Below the pieces are notes generated by a model that searched no databases, had not been told where the DNA came from, and saw nothing but the letters and a program-made list of their open reading frames with translations. The position numbers were made by a program, and so were the translations under genes. From the NCBI GenBank assembly GCA_010645155.1, contig CM021312.1:3257888-3321887 (forward strand): a DNA stretch of 64,000 bases. The letters run 5' to 3'. Each line of letters begins with the position of its first letter. Position 1 is the first letter of the stretch. This document shows, piece after piece, positions 53,830-64,000 of the stretch. Source of the DNA: Tigriopus japonicus. Lineage: Eukaryota > Arthropoda > Copepoda > Harpacticoida > Harpacticidae.

Positions 53830-56800
53830 TCAGATGGGGGCTTCGTTGATCACTTCGTGCGTCTCTGGGTCGTCGTCAGTGTTTTCGACGTCAGCCGATT
53901 GGTCACGTAGTTCCTCCGTGGGCTCCACTACTTCAGCCGGTTCATTCTGGATGGAACTAGTTTGATCTGGTTGTTGCCTTGCTGCATCTATCATCGTGGG
54001 TTCTCTGTGATTTGGAAGGCCAGGGCGTTCAACGCTGAGGGTGCCACTGGGGAAGGCCCAGTCACCAGCGTGTTTTGCGTCAGTGTTGGCTTGGATTATA
54101 GGTTGCCAAGAGGGGTTTACCTTGAAACGTTTAGCGATAGGCCATGACAGTGACGTGGGCAGCTTGCCAAGGTCCCAAGCATGAGCTTTAGTTAACCTGT
54201 CTCGGCTGACTGTCTCTTTTTCGCTAGTAGTTTTGCCCTTTTTTAACCAGATTTTCTTTACTATTACTACCTGACGGTCATTGATGATTTGCTCCACTTT
54301 GTAAGGACCTTCTTGATAAACTGCGGTTTTCCTCGAAATACCGCTCTCACTGGTGTCCATAGCTGAATGCTTAAACACGAAGTCTCCTCGTTGGAGGGGC
54401 TTTGGTCGGGTCTTGGCGTCATACCTCTCCTTGTTGGTAAGGTGGGCTTCCAATTGTTTGATTTTGATTCGCTCCAGGGTTTGACGAAGGCGTTCTAGGT
54501 CTTGATCAATAGTTAAATTGGGTTGGTTACCTGGAGAAACCAGCACATCGGCGGGTATGACTGGGTCGGATCCAAACGCGAGGAAATGCGGTGAGGTGTC
54601 CAAATTAGCTATGGGAGCTTGACAGATTGAGGCTAGGGCGGCAGGTACGAATCGGTGCCATTGTGTCGGGTGTGCCCTCTCGCTTTCCATTGCGCAGCGA
54701 ATGGTGTTCTCCAAGGTGCGGTGGAGTCGTTCCACTGGGTTGGATTTGGGCTCATAGGCTTGGGTGGTTGCAGTGAACACTCCCAAACGTCGTGCTGCAT
54801 TTTGGAATAGAGCTGAGGTGAATTGTCGCCCTTGGTCGGATACGATCTTCATCCCTACTCCATATCTGGGGAAAAACTCATTTGTCAGCACTTTTACGAT
54901 ATTCTCAGCTGTGGCGTCGGTAATGGGCCATGCTTCAGGGTATTTGGTGACTGCATCTTGAATGGTTAGTAGGTATTTCTTCGTCCCTGGGCCTCGTGTA
55001 TTCGGCCATGGGCCCACCAAATCACAATGGAATGTGGAGAATCGTGTCTGTTCCTTGGTGCTCGTCTGCCCCAATGGAACTTGCTTCACTGCCTTGCGTG
55101 CCTTGGCTCGGCGGCATGCAGTACAGCCCTCAATAGCCGCCGTGATGTGTTCGTGCATATTTGGCCAGTAGAACCGCTTCCTGGCTTGGAGGTATGTTCT
55201 GTAACGGCCTAAATGCCTTGCTAAGGAGTGGTTATGCAAACATCGAATGACTTCTGGGATTAGGTCGTTGGGAATACACAGTCTCATGCGTTCCTCTGCA
55301 CCTTTACCCACTTGCAGATACAAAATATCGTTCGCAATTGTCAATTTTGGAAATAATGTGGCGTATCTCCTGAGGGTTATGTCTGTTATCGTTTTTACCT
55401 CTGGTGGCGATTTCTTCATAACCCACTTGAGTACCTCGCTGAGCAATGGGTCCTCAGCTTGTTTTGCTTTTAGGTCATAAGATTTGGCAAACGAGTTGTG
55501 GGTTTGCTCACTGAACTCTGGATCGTCAGCTCCATCTGTCACATTGTCCTGGATGTCTTCAGTGATCATTCTCGAACTTAAGTCGTCTTTCTGAGGAAGT
55601 CGTTCACATAAACATTCAGAAAAAACTTCTTCATTACCCTCTAATTCTGGCTCGGAGAATGTGGGGCTGACAGGTCGGGGCATCGGCTGTCCATCGCCCT
55701 TATTGAGGAGAGCTCGTCCTCGAGCTCGTGTGAGAGCTGTGCACCAATCTTTAGCCATTCTTCCAATGGCCCCGGCTTGGGGTGTTTTGACGCCACAGCG
55801 ATCCAAAAAGACCTTATCCTCCTGCGTTCGAATTTTAGGTTCATCAACCAGGCCTGGGTGTGGGTACTGGGACATGGCATCAGCATTGGCATGGTGGACT
55901 TCAGGGCGATGCTCAATATCAAAGTCGAACTCTTGCAATTTGTCAGACCACCGGAGTATTTGCCCATGCAAAACTTTTGAGGTCATCATCCACTTGAGGG
56001 CTTGGTGATCAGTCCTGATGAGGAATTTGCGTCCGAACAGGAAATATCTGAAATGCTCAACAAAATGTTGTACTGCTAGAAGTTCTTTTTTGGTCACCGG
56101 GTATTCCCGCTCCGCTTTATTGAGCGTGCGGGAAGCATAGGCAATGGGACGAATGGTGTTGTCAGGTTGCGTTTGCGACAACACTGCTCCGATAGCCATC
56201 TCGGATGCGTCAGTGTCCAGTATAAATGGCTGGATGGAGGTAAAATTGGGTTGAGCGAGGATCGGAGAGGAACTTAAGAGGGTTTTGAGGCGTTTGAATG
56301 AAGCGTCTTGTTCGGTCCCCCACTGGAAGGGGGTTTCTTTCTTGGTCAACCTACGCAATGGTTCAGCAAGGTTTGAGAAATCCTTGATGAATTTTCGGTA
56401 GTAACCACATTTGCCGAGGAAGGTTTGCACTTCCTTCACATTCTTTGGGGTAGGCCAGTCCTTTATGGTGCGTACATTTCGATCATGTGGCAGCATGGTG
56501 TTATGAGAGACTTTGAACCCGAGCCATTCTGTTTCTTTCACAAACAGTTTCGACTTCTTTGGAGCTATTTTCAAGTTAGCTTTTTCCATGGCTAGAAGTA
56601 GACGGGCGAATTTCCATAGCCCATCACGGAAGTCTTTACAGCCTATGAGGATATCATCGAAGTAAGCTAGGATCTCCTCATTTTCGACTAATGGGCCCAG
56701 AACTTCCTTCATGAGTCTGGCACACACTGTCCCTGAATTCTTGGGGCCAAAGGGCATACGGTTATATGCATAGAGTCCTTCTGAGGTTACCATGGCTAAC

Positions 56801-56948
56801 TTGTCTCTGGATGTTTCAGCCACCGGAACAGCTAAATAGGCCCCTGCCAAGTCCAATGCAATGAACATAGCCGCCTGTGGAAGCACATTGTTGGCTAGTT
56901 GTTCTAGATTGTGGGCCACTGGAAAGGCATCTCGTTTGGTCGGTGACA
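53830..56948 (-). CDS. Pol (RT, RNase H, integrase) of element F, 5' truncated
   Basis: Open for 1,040 codons after the array. RT begins inside the fingers (TKRDAFPVAHNLEQLA), with FIALDLAGAYLAVPV (motif A Asp), MPFGPKNSGTVCARLM, YFDDILIGCKDF (catalytic pair) and thumb QTFLGKCGYYRKFI. RNase H has LDTDASEMAIGAVLS and RTDHQALKWMM. A linker of about 170 residues precedes the integrase finger (HNHSLARHLGRYRTY, YWPNM, CTACRRAKARK). The D,D-35-E core reads FHCDLVGPWP, VSDQGRQFTSALF and EPKSNPVERLHR. The C-terminus has a GPY-like part (YQEGPYKVEQI) and an acidic tail ending NEAPI. A chance ATG at 57054 lies upstream of the array. Confidence 0.9.
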
Positions 56949-57014
56949 GGACAACTCGACCCACCGGACAACTCGACCCACCGGACAACTCGACCCACCG
57001 GACAACTCGACCCA
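56949..57014. repeat. 17-bp tandem repeat at the truncated end of element F
   Basis: Three full units and one partial unit of GGACAACTCGACCCACC, exactly where RT similarity ends. It keeps the pol frame open by chance and adds meaningless VRWVELSG repeats. Confidence 0.9.
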
Positions 57015-57054
57015 ATACATAACTTAACCATGCAGAAATCCCGCCCCATGACAT

Positions 57055-57628
57055 AACTAAACTCAGTTTACAAATTGACCTAGAAAACTTAACCTACCAC
57101 ACATGACTTAGCATGTAACTTGACCCTATTGCCAATTTAACTTCACATTATTTGATTCAATGAATTAAGTTATTGACCAGAACAATTTTTGACTATATTA
57201 TTGAAAATTTGGTAAGAAAACTATATTTATACTTAGCAAAGGCCAAACCTCAAATATGTTAGAGAATCATTGTTACACGAAGAAAAATCTCACAAAAAAA
57301 TATAATTGTTTGTGGGATCTTTTTCATGCTGTAATGGTATACACCGCATGAGAAAATAGCGTATCAGAGTTTAAGCTGAAATTATTTGCCGCTTTAGCAT
57401 TTCAATTATTTATGAATCTTTGGATGCCCCAATGATGGTTGTTTTATCGGTAAATGTGCTCTTCCAAAGATTGATTGAAATGATGTGCCAAAATGTTCAA
57501 ATTGGCGTAACAAAACCGCTTTTTAACTATAATTCAAGTTATGTTTTGACACAGAGAGCTGAAAATGATTCTTTTTATTCTCTTTTAATTAAATGTTAGA
57601 ATACAGTACACAAAGGCACATTATTGGT
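57055..57628. other. AT-rich spacer
   Basis: No gene or repeat recognised; no sequence of element E or D on this side of F. Confidence 0.4.
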
Positions 57629-58780
57629 TTAAGCTTGTAAATGCGCAACGCTCCTAAGATAACGAATTTTGTTCTCCTCGTGGTAGTACTGGGCCACCTT
57701 TTCCGACAATCGTTGAGCAAGCTCCAGGTATTTAGGTCGTTGTTTCTCCACACGCTGGACTTGATAATTTTGGACGGTGAGACGATGAAGATTCATATCT
57801 TTTCTTAGCCCTTCAAACATACTCCAGATAGTTGGATGAGGAGATAAAAACAGGGACCTCAGGGCGTTGTGGAAACCTTCAACACAATTCGTCGTTTTGG
57901 GCAAACAATCCCTGGCATCATCAAAATGGTTCCAAAGGTTAATCGGAAACCTTGGTTCACGATTCACATTTCGTCGAATAGCCTGGGCTTCAATGTAATT
58001 TGTCTTGAAGTAGGTCAAAAAGTCTTCGAGACCTTCATCTATCTCATCAAATTGCTCAACAAGATCTTCGAACCTTTCCAGAACTTCATTTGGAGGCACA
58101 AAAGCCAAACAAGGGATGCTCTTGACAAGCATGGAGAAATTTGGATCCGTTTCATATCTGATCTTAAGGCCAACAGCAGAAACCTTCCGTAGCACGCTTT
58201 GAGTTAGATGAAAAAAGCAGCCTGAGACTCTTGCTTGTGGAAACATGGCTCGAAACTCATTAATGCCTGCCATTTCAAAGTCAATGATAATAGTTCCAGG
58301 ATTAAATGTTGGACGAATTGCCTTTATGGAATCCAACATTCTCCGATAAGTTTGGCTGGTTTTGTTGGGTAAAAGAATATAAACGCATGGGGGATACGAG
58401 TTTCCAACTTTCGAATGAATGGTATAGAGCTGGAAGAAGCAACTTGGAACTCTATCAAATGTGCCATCGCAAAAAATCACATCATTATCCAAAAAGGGCA
58501 TCAAATCCTGTGATCCCAGTGTAATGATTCGTTCGGGGTCATTGGAGCCACTATCCGTCAAAACCAAATTTGCATAATGGGGCGGTATTTCAAAATTGAA
58601 ATTAGTGGGATTTGGGTATGGCGTATTTTGCCTTTGACGCTCTCGTCTGATGTGCCTTTCTAATGATGATTTTTTTGGCATCCTTGCCATCACATCATTC
58701 GTCGTACCTTCAAGGTGCTCACTCAAAACTGCTCTGGTTGTGTTGCCCAGAGGAGCAGCTTGTTTCATGTTCGAAACCAC
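57629..58780 (-). CDS. MULE transposase domain
   Basis: 383 residues from MVSNMKQAAPLG. The catalytic residues are visible: FCDGTFDRVP (first Asp), TIIIDFEMAGINEF (second Asp), the CFFHLTQSVLRK region, and NCVEGFHNALRSLF (Glu). Order and spacing fit the MULE family that often follows FLYWCH. The frame is intact to the stop at 57629. The start ATG lies at the frameshift, so the true protein should include the finger. Confidence 0.8.
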   Translation of the reverse strand: MVSNMKQAAPLGNTTRAVLSEHLEGTTNDVMARMPKKSSLERHIRRERQRQNTPYPNPTNFNFEIPPHYANLVLTDSGSNDPERIITLGSQDLMPFLDNDVIFCDGTFDRVPSCFFQLYTIHSKVGNSYPPCVYILLPNKTSQTYRRMLDSIKAIRPTFNPGTIIIDFEMAGINEFRAMFPQARVSGCFFHLTQSVLRKVSAVGLKIRYETDPNFSMLVKSIPCLAFVPPNEVLERFEDLVEQFDEIDEGLEDFLTYFKTNYIEAQAIRRNVNREPRFPINLWNHFDDARDCLPKTTNCVEGFHNALRSLFLSPHPTIWSMFEGLRKDMNLHRLTVQNYQVQRVEKQRPKYLELAQRLSEKVAQYYHEENKIRYLRSVAHLQA

Positions 58781-59166
58781 TTCATTTTTTTTGTTACTAG
58801 AGGATCCCCATAATGACAGTGATCAGTTGGGCCTTTTATCACCATCCCATCCAGTCCCATTGAAAGAGTTGAAGCACATTTGAATTTGTGATGGTGTCGA
58901 CACCGCCAAACGTTCACTCCTTCAGATCCCCGATCCTTCCGCTTGATATATTCAAACCCATGTAGGGATAACACGTCACCATTTCTTTGGGACTTAAATT
59001 GATACATTGTTCTTTCTACGGCCTGTATGAAGAGATTGGATAGTTGCCGCCTCACCTTGAATAGCCACAAGTCTTTTTCGCCAGGGTCAGAGGCACAACA
59101 ATTGTTAAGAGCCAAAATATTGAATGTTTTGAATGAAAGAACAGCCCTTTTGTGACAAATTTGCAT
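58765..59166 (-). pseudogene. FLYWCH zinc-finger N-terminal part
   Basis: 133 residues; ATG MYQFKSQRN near 59010 is a plausible start. The domain reads HGFEYIKRKDRGSEGVNVWR, then CRHHHKFKCAS, GMVIKG, DHCHYGDP: the F-Y, W-x-C, C, H-x-H pattern of FLYWCH. It would bind transposon ends or other DNA. The frame ends soon after the A-run. Confidence 0.75.
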
Positions 59167-59484
59167 CTTTTACAATTTTAGAGTACCCGTGCATATAAAA
59201 GAGTATTCAACCCTCTTTCCTTGGTGTATTATTTGATCTTACAAATTAAAAGGTTCAAAATTTCACTTTTTGGTCCCTGAATAAGGAATGTTGGCCTTGG
59301 CAATACAAGGTGAGTCAAAAAAAAATCGAGGACGGAAATTTGAATTCAATTTCGGCAAAATCAGCCTTCAAATCAGGGGTTCTGGTCCTTGAAAGGTAGT
59401 AACAAATTACTCCAGCTGTGCTTTGGATCCATCTTTTCGGATTTGATTGGATCCAAATCTGATCGGGTTCGGATAAATAGGGAA
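59167..59484. other. Non-coding flank of the MULE gene
   Basis: Short A-rich runs only; no terminal inverted repeat seen. Confidence 0.35.
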
Positions 59485-59790
59485 GTTGAAGTGTGGCTTT
59501 GTTGTCCCTTTTCATGGAGCGAGAGGGTCGACAAGCCTCACGGCTAGTTCGCACTGTGCATGCACGTTTGTTTGTTTGTTTGTTTGTTTGTGGTGGAGTC
59601 AGAACGCAGCTTCGCAGCTGTGATCTGATGGAGGCTGTCCGCCATATGGGGATATTGCCGCTCCACTTGGACAAGCCAACAAGCATTAATTTTTACCTCA
59701 CCCTCGGGAATGACCCCAGGTTCGCCCATTTAAGCCGTCAAGGGCCGTGACTATTGCATGTAACTTAATACCACAGGCCACTAGGACTCG

Positions 59791-59819
59791 GCAAGCCCGG
59801 GATCGAACCGGGGCTTGCC
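59791..59819. repeat. Palindrome resembling a tRNA T-arm
   Basis: GGCAAGCCC and GGGCTTGCC pair perfectly around GGATCGAACC. On the minus strand it contains a B box GGTTCGATCCC but no A box upstream. Confidence 0.5.
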
Positions 59820-59948
59820 TAGTATTGCATTGAAAGACAGTTCAACGCTAAATTTTGACCCTGAAGAGTTGAGTTTGTAGATTTGATTTTTGCATTGAAG
59901 GACGGTTCAAATGCTAAATTTTGACTTCAAAGAGTTAACTTTTGAAGA

Positions 59949-60025
59949 GTGGCAGTCAGCCGGGATCGAACCCCAGCTATCCACAAGACAACCCGACGCA
60001 GTACGCACTACGCCATGGCTCACCC
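59949..60025 (-). repeat. tRNA-like sequence (SINE head or pseudogene)
   Basis: The minus strand has an A-box-like GCCATGGCGTAGTGCG and, about 45 bases on, a perfect B box GGTTCGATCCC (59972-59962), as in pol III promoters of tRNA genes. Acceptor ends do not pair well, so it is not scored as a working tRNA. Confidence 0.45.
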
Positions 60026-60290
60026 CCAATGTGTGTGTGTGCATGCACGTGCAAAGAGACAAAATTCAGCATAAATCACACAAATGTGTCAAATTTGTAA
60101 AAGAATGTTCAATTTGATTTAACTAAACCCTTGTTAGATTGCTAGAAGAAGTCAATGCAACATATTTTGAACAATTTCTTGAATAATTCCAAGTTTTGTC
60201 TCATTACAAGTGCCATGCACAATGCGAGCTAGCCGTGTGGCTTGTCTACGCTCTCGCTCCATGAAAAGGCACAACAAAGCCACACTTCAA

Positions 60291-60889
60291 TTGCCCTATT
60301 GGCATTGATGCAAGAATTTTTGGATTCGGATGCGTTCGGATTGGTCAAGGACTCAGATTTGTGAAATAATTTTTCGTATATAACGTGAAAATCTATTTAC
60401 AATATTTGCCCAAAACTGTTGCTTTTGACAAGGAAAGTCCGACAATTTTAATTCCGAATAAATTAAATAATTTACGAATAAACCCGAAGTATTTCAGTGT
60501 CCTCTTATATCGGTCAATAACATCGTTGAAGTCAAAATTATTGACGTTGAAAGGTAAAAATGTGCCCTGGCCAAGGAGATGTCACTTGTGCTTACACAAT
60601 TTGACCAGGGAATCACTATATTTGCGCCATTTAATCAATTCTTTGTTAACAGTAGGTGGCTTTACTCCATTTTTGCATAATACTATTGTGCTTCTTTGTA
60701 GCTAATCAATGGGCACTCCTTGTCTTAAATTCAATTTTAATGTTGGCTTTTGTATCAACCGAATGAATTTCATTGTTTCTACGCTTTTCAATAATAAAAA
60801 ACTGCTGTGTTCGATCTGCATCCGCGGATCTCGATCAGCCGGCCAAAGGACCATTTTCTTGACTCGTTGATACATCAATCTGCTTGCTC
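60291..60889. other. Unassigned stretch with a 106-codon frame
   Basis: The plus frame 60385-60705 matches nothing I know. It may be the upstream part of the LINE relic that follows. Confidence 0.3.
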
Positions 60890-61950
60890 CCAAAATTCTG
60901 GAAAAAGTGGTTTTACCAACAGATTTTTCAGCCTTTTAACAATGGCCATTTGATAACTACCAATTCGGTTTACGTCCAAAGTATTCAACTTCTCAAGGGA
61001 TCATCACTTCTTAAAGAATATCTTTAAAAACAGCAACGACTGGAAACTATCTTTAGAGCAATATTTATTGATCTTAGGAAAGCTTAGACACAGTTGACTA
61101 CGAACTTTTGCTAACAAAGGTCGAATGCTTTGGGTTCAGCAAGAACAATACAACTTGTTTACGGAATGATCTTACTAGGAGGGAACAACGTGTTGATCTT
61201 GACCAGATTTCAAGTTTAAAGCCTGTGACCTGTGGCGTGCCTCAGGGAAGCATACTTGGCCCTCTTTTATTCTTGATTTACATCAATGACCTTCCCAATG
61301 TAACAACTTTTAAGATAACAATGTTTGCTGACGATACCGCGTTACAACATTTCGTGAATGATCTTAGGACTATGGAGAAAGATTGTATTGGTTTAAAAAC
61401 TCGACAGAATGGTTTCATTGTAACAATTCTTCGATTAATTTGACAGAAACTAAACTCGTGTTAATAAATTGTACGCGTCGAAACAGTAAGCTCGAATTCA
61501 ATTTGGTAAGTGACGGTCATAAAATATAACAAATTGTTCATGGTCGAAAAGAGGCAACAGCTCGATTTTTTTTTCGAAAAATTATCATGGAGAACTGACA
61601 CATCGGAGTTGATAAATTGTGTGCGACAAACCCTATTCTTGCTCTTTATGTCTAGGAATGCTCTGCCCCAAAGCATAAGATTTATTCTAAACAATGCTCT
61701 GATAAAAATCAAACTTGAATACGGAGGATACGGATTAAATATTGAGGTGAACATCCTTTGCCTCAAGAACAGACAAATCGTGATTTCTTCGTTAAAAACT
61801 CTCACTTGAGACATGGAGAATTTGATTTGGCCCAGGACCTTGTTGGCAAAAATCTCCGTATGGTATTCTTGATAAACATGGAGGAGACCCAAAAACCGAA
61901 TCTTATCCTCCGCGTAAATAACGGACTAACTCTGACTTAAGCATGCCAAA
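60890..61950 (+). pseudogene. LINE family 3 RT relic
   Basis: Broken plus-strand RT: ILEKVVLPTDF and YQFGLRPKYSTSQGI near 60900-61000, DTVDYELLLTKVECFG near 61085, then a 111-codon frame with TCGVPQGSILGPLLFLIYIN and MFADDTAL (catalytic box with Phe, near 61325). A weak C-terminal part follows to about 61950. Wording differs from LINE families 1 and 2. Many stops. Confidence 0.75.
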
Positions 61951-63072
61951 TACATGACACAAAAAATAAACCTCAAAAGAACAAACTTGAATTTAACAGT
62001 AAAAGACGCTACTTGTGCATAAAAGATACGTCTTCATTCATGCAGAGGACTTTTTCTTTGAAATGTATTGCACGTTTATGAAACGTACAAGAGATAGCAA
62101 TATGTTATTCCTCAAACTTCTACATATTCTGTTCAAGTACAAAAGATCAAATGTGTAGTTGAATATTGACCAACTCGAAACACCAAAATTATGCACATCA
62201 GAATTGTTTCAGGAAGGCCTTTTGCGATGATGACTTAAACTACCCAGATTATTAAGAAATATCAGTAGATCCTTCCATTACCATGACATGAGTTGCTTTA
62301 GGTTTGCTATTTGTTGGTTGCATGGAGTGAGATTCTTTTGTCTAATTTTTAATTTAGTAAACGGGATGTTATAGTTAAAGCCAAGATTGTGAATAAAGTG
62401 TGAGGTTTGCGTCTGAAATGCTCATATTTCTTCAAGGTGCTAAGACTGGTTGGTTGCAAATGCAAGCTTTTTCGACTAGTTCAAAATTTGATCTTGAAAC
62501 TAAAAATTCTTTCAAAAGCCACTACATTTTCTTAACAATTTGTCAATTTTGGCCAAAAACGTAAATAAAAAGTGCAAATAAAGGTGAAAAGTGCAAAAGT
62601 GCAGAAAAATGGGTTTATGATACCAAAAATCTTTTTACACTATTTGCCCGTCCCTAGTCATTACAAATGCATTTTTGGGCAATTTCATGCTTAGTCTTTT
62701 CACTCTTTGCCCTCATGCAAGCAATTTTGGAAACCCTGCATATTTCTGTGTTATTGTCAGTTAAAGTTGCTCTCAAAAGTAAACATGCTTCATGAACCCA
62801 AATGTACTTACTTCCAGCTTATAATACATATATATTTGATTTGAAACTCTTTCTTTTCATTTTAAATGATGAAGAATGGCTAAAATATTTTTACCGACTC
62901 TTAAAATAAGGTGCAAAGTTATTGGTTGAAGGTTTCAAATCGTGCTACTTTTGGAACCTGTTGGGCACCCTGAAATGCTTTTTCCCAGATTGACGAGATT
63001 GATTTTTGGACTGAGATTGGGGGCATCAAGATTGGGTCAAGGCTAGATTGAAAGACTGAACAGATTGAATGA
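61951..63072. other. AT-rich stretch, nothing recognised
   Basis: No gene, array or RNA recognised in 1.1 kb. Confidence 0.4.
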
Positions 63073-64000
63073 TTGGGATTTTCCATCAGTAATATAGGGC
63101 CATATGGTCACAAGGTGCCCCTTTACACGTCTCAAGAGGAGATCAGTGAAGAAGAAGATGATCCCGACTTCTTTATTGAAACAGTGACCAGTGCGCATCC
63201 ATTCTCAGTTGAACCTGACTCTGAGGCGCTAGTGCCCATATGTTTTGGTGATCAAGTGCTCAAGGACAATCGAGTGTATATGTTCATTTCCTAACAGTGA
63301 TTATCTATCTCGCCGAAAGTTAGAGAGTGACATGTCGATCATCAATGTCAGTGACTCACGAGTAGTGATACGCAACACCAATCGTGAATCACGGAAGGTT
63401 CCAGCCAATTCTCAATTCGGGATCCTGGTTGGCGCACTTCGCAGTGCCCCGGAAGTGAAGCCGTGCTCAGTACCAAATGTGCAAAGCCCACGCTTAGACA
63501 ACGTGGTTCAGAGTAGTGTACTCAGTGGCGAACTGGACTTAGTTCACGAAAACCCTGTTCAGTTGAAAACAGGTGGAAGCCACATTTGGTGCAACGCCCG
63601 CAAAAGGTTCCACCACTGGAGGGAGTGGTGAAGAAGCCGCTCAAAGATAAGGGAGCGCCAGAGCCACAACCAACCCGAGCTGTGCATAAGCCGTGTAATG
63701 CCGTACACACGCAAGGTCCAACATCCTTTCCCCAAGGAGAAAGTGCTGGGAAGACTAACCCCCGGGCAGTGTTCAAGCCGAACACTAGTCTTCAGCAATA
63801 CGGCCGGAAACTATGGGCAATGGTTGGCGAACCAACGGATAGATCCCGTCGTGGCGAACTTCAGCGTGAAGTTCGTGGCCTGTTTGGCGATGGGTTATGG
63901 AACAACCCAAACCTGCAGAAGGACGAGAAGGCACTCCTCGAGGCTCTTCTCGTCAGATTCAATGGAGTAGTGGCCCGATCCAAGTATGATGTTGGATGTA
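63073..64000 (+). pseudogene. Protease-to-RT linker of a Ty3/gypsy-type element, cut by window edge
   Basis: Plus-strand frames 63073-63294 and 63245-63631 carry SEALVPICFGDQV, SRVVIRNTNRESRKVPANSQ and FGILVG, the beta-rich pattern found between protease and RT in many gypsy elements and retrovirus-like elements. From about 63600 another frame runs to the edge: LLEALLVRFNGVVARSKYDVG, the usual segment just before RT. RT itself would start beyond 64000. At least two frame changes. It is unlike elements A-E; relation to F cannot be tested because F lacks this part. Confidence 0.55.

Larger units (their letters stand above)
50189..56948 (-). mobile_element. Element F: retrovirus-like Ty3 element with dUTPase and Env, 5' truncated
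   Basis: Minus-strand order: RT-RNase H-integrase (56948-53830), a dUTPase (53321-52623), an Env-like gene (52589-50734) and an LTR-like region with TATA box and poly(A) signal down to 50189. Gag, protease, RT N-terminus and 5' LTR are missing; the break at about 56948 is followed by a 17-bp tandem array. RT has the common YFDD box, so F is not related closely to A-E or H. Pol is open over its full remaining length; dUTPase has one stop, Env one frameshift and two stops. It sits in Gag of element E. Confidence 0.85.
57629..59166 (-). mobile_element. FLYWCH-MULE transposase gene (one frameshift)
   Basis: Two minus-strand frames join into one FLYWCH finger plus Mutator-like (MULE) transposase. 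They overlap by 16 bp at a run of eight A (about 58780-58790), which suggests a single-base slip, either real or a sequencing error. I found no terminal inverted repeats, so it may be a decayed MULE or a co-opted gene. It is the best-preserved non-retroelement coding region here. Confidence 0.75.
59485..60290. repeat. Inverted repeat pair with tRNA-like sequence between
   Basis: 59485-59564 is an inverted copy of 60211-60290 (about 80 bp, with CTCTCGCTCCATGAAAAGG in both). Between them lie a (GTTT)n run (59566-59591), two 49-bp direct repeats starting TTGCATTGAA (59826 and 59890), and tRNA-like parts. It may be two copies of a tRNA-derived SINE in opposite orientation. Confidence 0.5.

Noticed and set aside
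57290..59330. Terminal inverted repeats for the MULE
   Set aside because: Only A/T-run similarity between the flanks; nothing beyond chance.
61461..61892. 143-codon minus-strand frame
   Set aside because: Lies opposite the plus-strand LINE relic; no domain recognised.

Overview
This is eukaryotic, almost certainly animal DNA, and nearly all of it is transposable elements. The mix fits an invertebrate, probably an arthropod such as a crustacean: Ty3/gypsy elements (mostly a Mag-like lineage), a BEL/Pao relic, several LINE families, a FLYWCH-MULE transposase, short inverted-repeat elements and tRNA-derived sequences. The organism is an inference; no rRNA and no clearly intact host gene is present. 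The only hint of a host gene is a possible first exon near 36.85 kb. Positions 45115-45998 are an assembly gap.

Layout. 1-2985 (-): element A, Ty3/gypsy, running off the left edge; LTR, primer site, Gag-protease and RT are visible. 3089-3776: inverted-repeat element. 3823-8536 (-): element B, a whole Ty3/gypsy copy with 148/149-bp LTRs, PBS, PPT and a 5-bp target duplication, broken by two in-frame stops. 8816-9660 (+): Gag-protease-RT scrap. 10400-14612 (-): decayed BEL/Pao element with a 115-bp inverted-repeat insertion and a 29-bp tandem array. About 14770-17421 (+): element C, decayed Ty3. 17440-17811: integrase scrap plus a 15-bp array. 18068-18440: inverted-repeat element.

20930-24856 (+): LINE family 1, copy 1. 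25926-34000 (-): LINE family 1, copy 2, cut in two by element H (27014-31291, -), a Ty3 element with LTRs and a 5-bp target duplication; the LINE reading frame is continuous across the empty site. 35553-36644 (-): another Ty3 gag relic. 38455-39010 (-): LINE 1 tail. 39025-44115: a minus-strand LINE family 2 copy that received a plus-strand copy of its own family (39624-42970, 8-bp target duplication) and a 0.5-kb inverted-repeat element.

44955-46218 (-): element G, with identical LTRs around the assembly gap. 46390-48915 (+): element D, with a tandem duplication that fuses integrase in frame to a second RT. E (48930-50188, +) lies in D, and F (50189 to about 56948, -) lies in E. F is the most notable object: a retrovirus-like Ty3 element with pol, then a dUTPase, then an Env-like gene. 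57629-59166 (-): FLYWCH-MULE transposase. 59.4-60.3 kb: tRNA-like and inverted repeats. 60.9-61.95 kb (+): LINE relic. 63.07 kb to the right edge (+): protease-to-RT part of one more Ty3-type element.

The genes do not form a host pathway. They are Gag, protease, RT-RNase H, integrase, endonuclease and Env parts of separate elements, nearly all broken. A, B, C, D and H share a V/I-V/I-D-D form of the RT catalytic box, and A, B, E, G and H have a primer site of the TGGYGCA type, best explained as tRNA-Ser, so most belong to one lineage.
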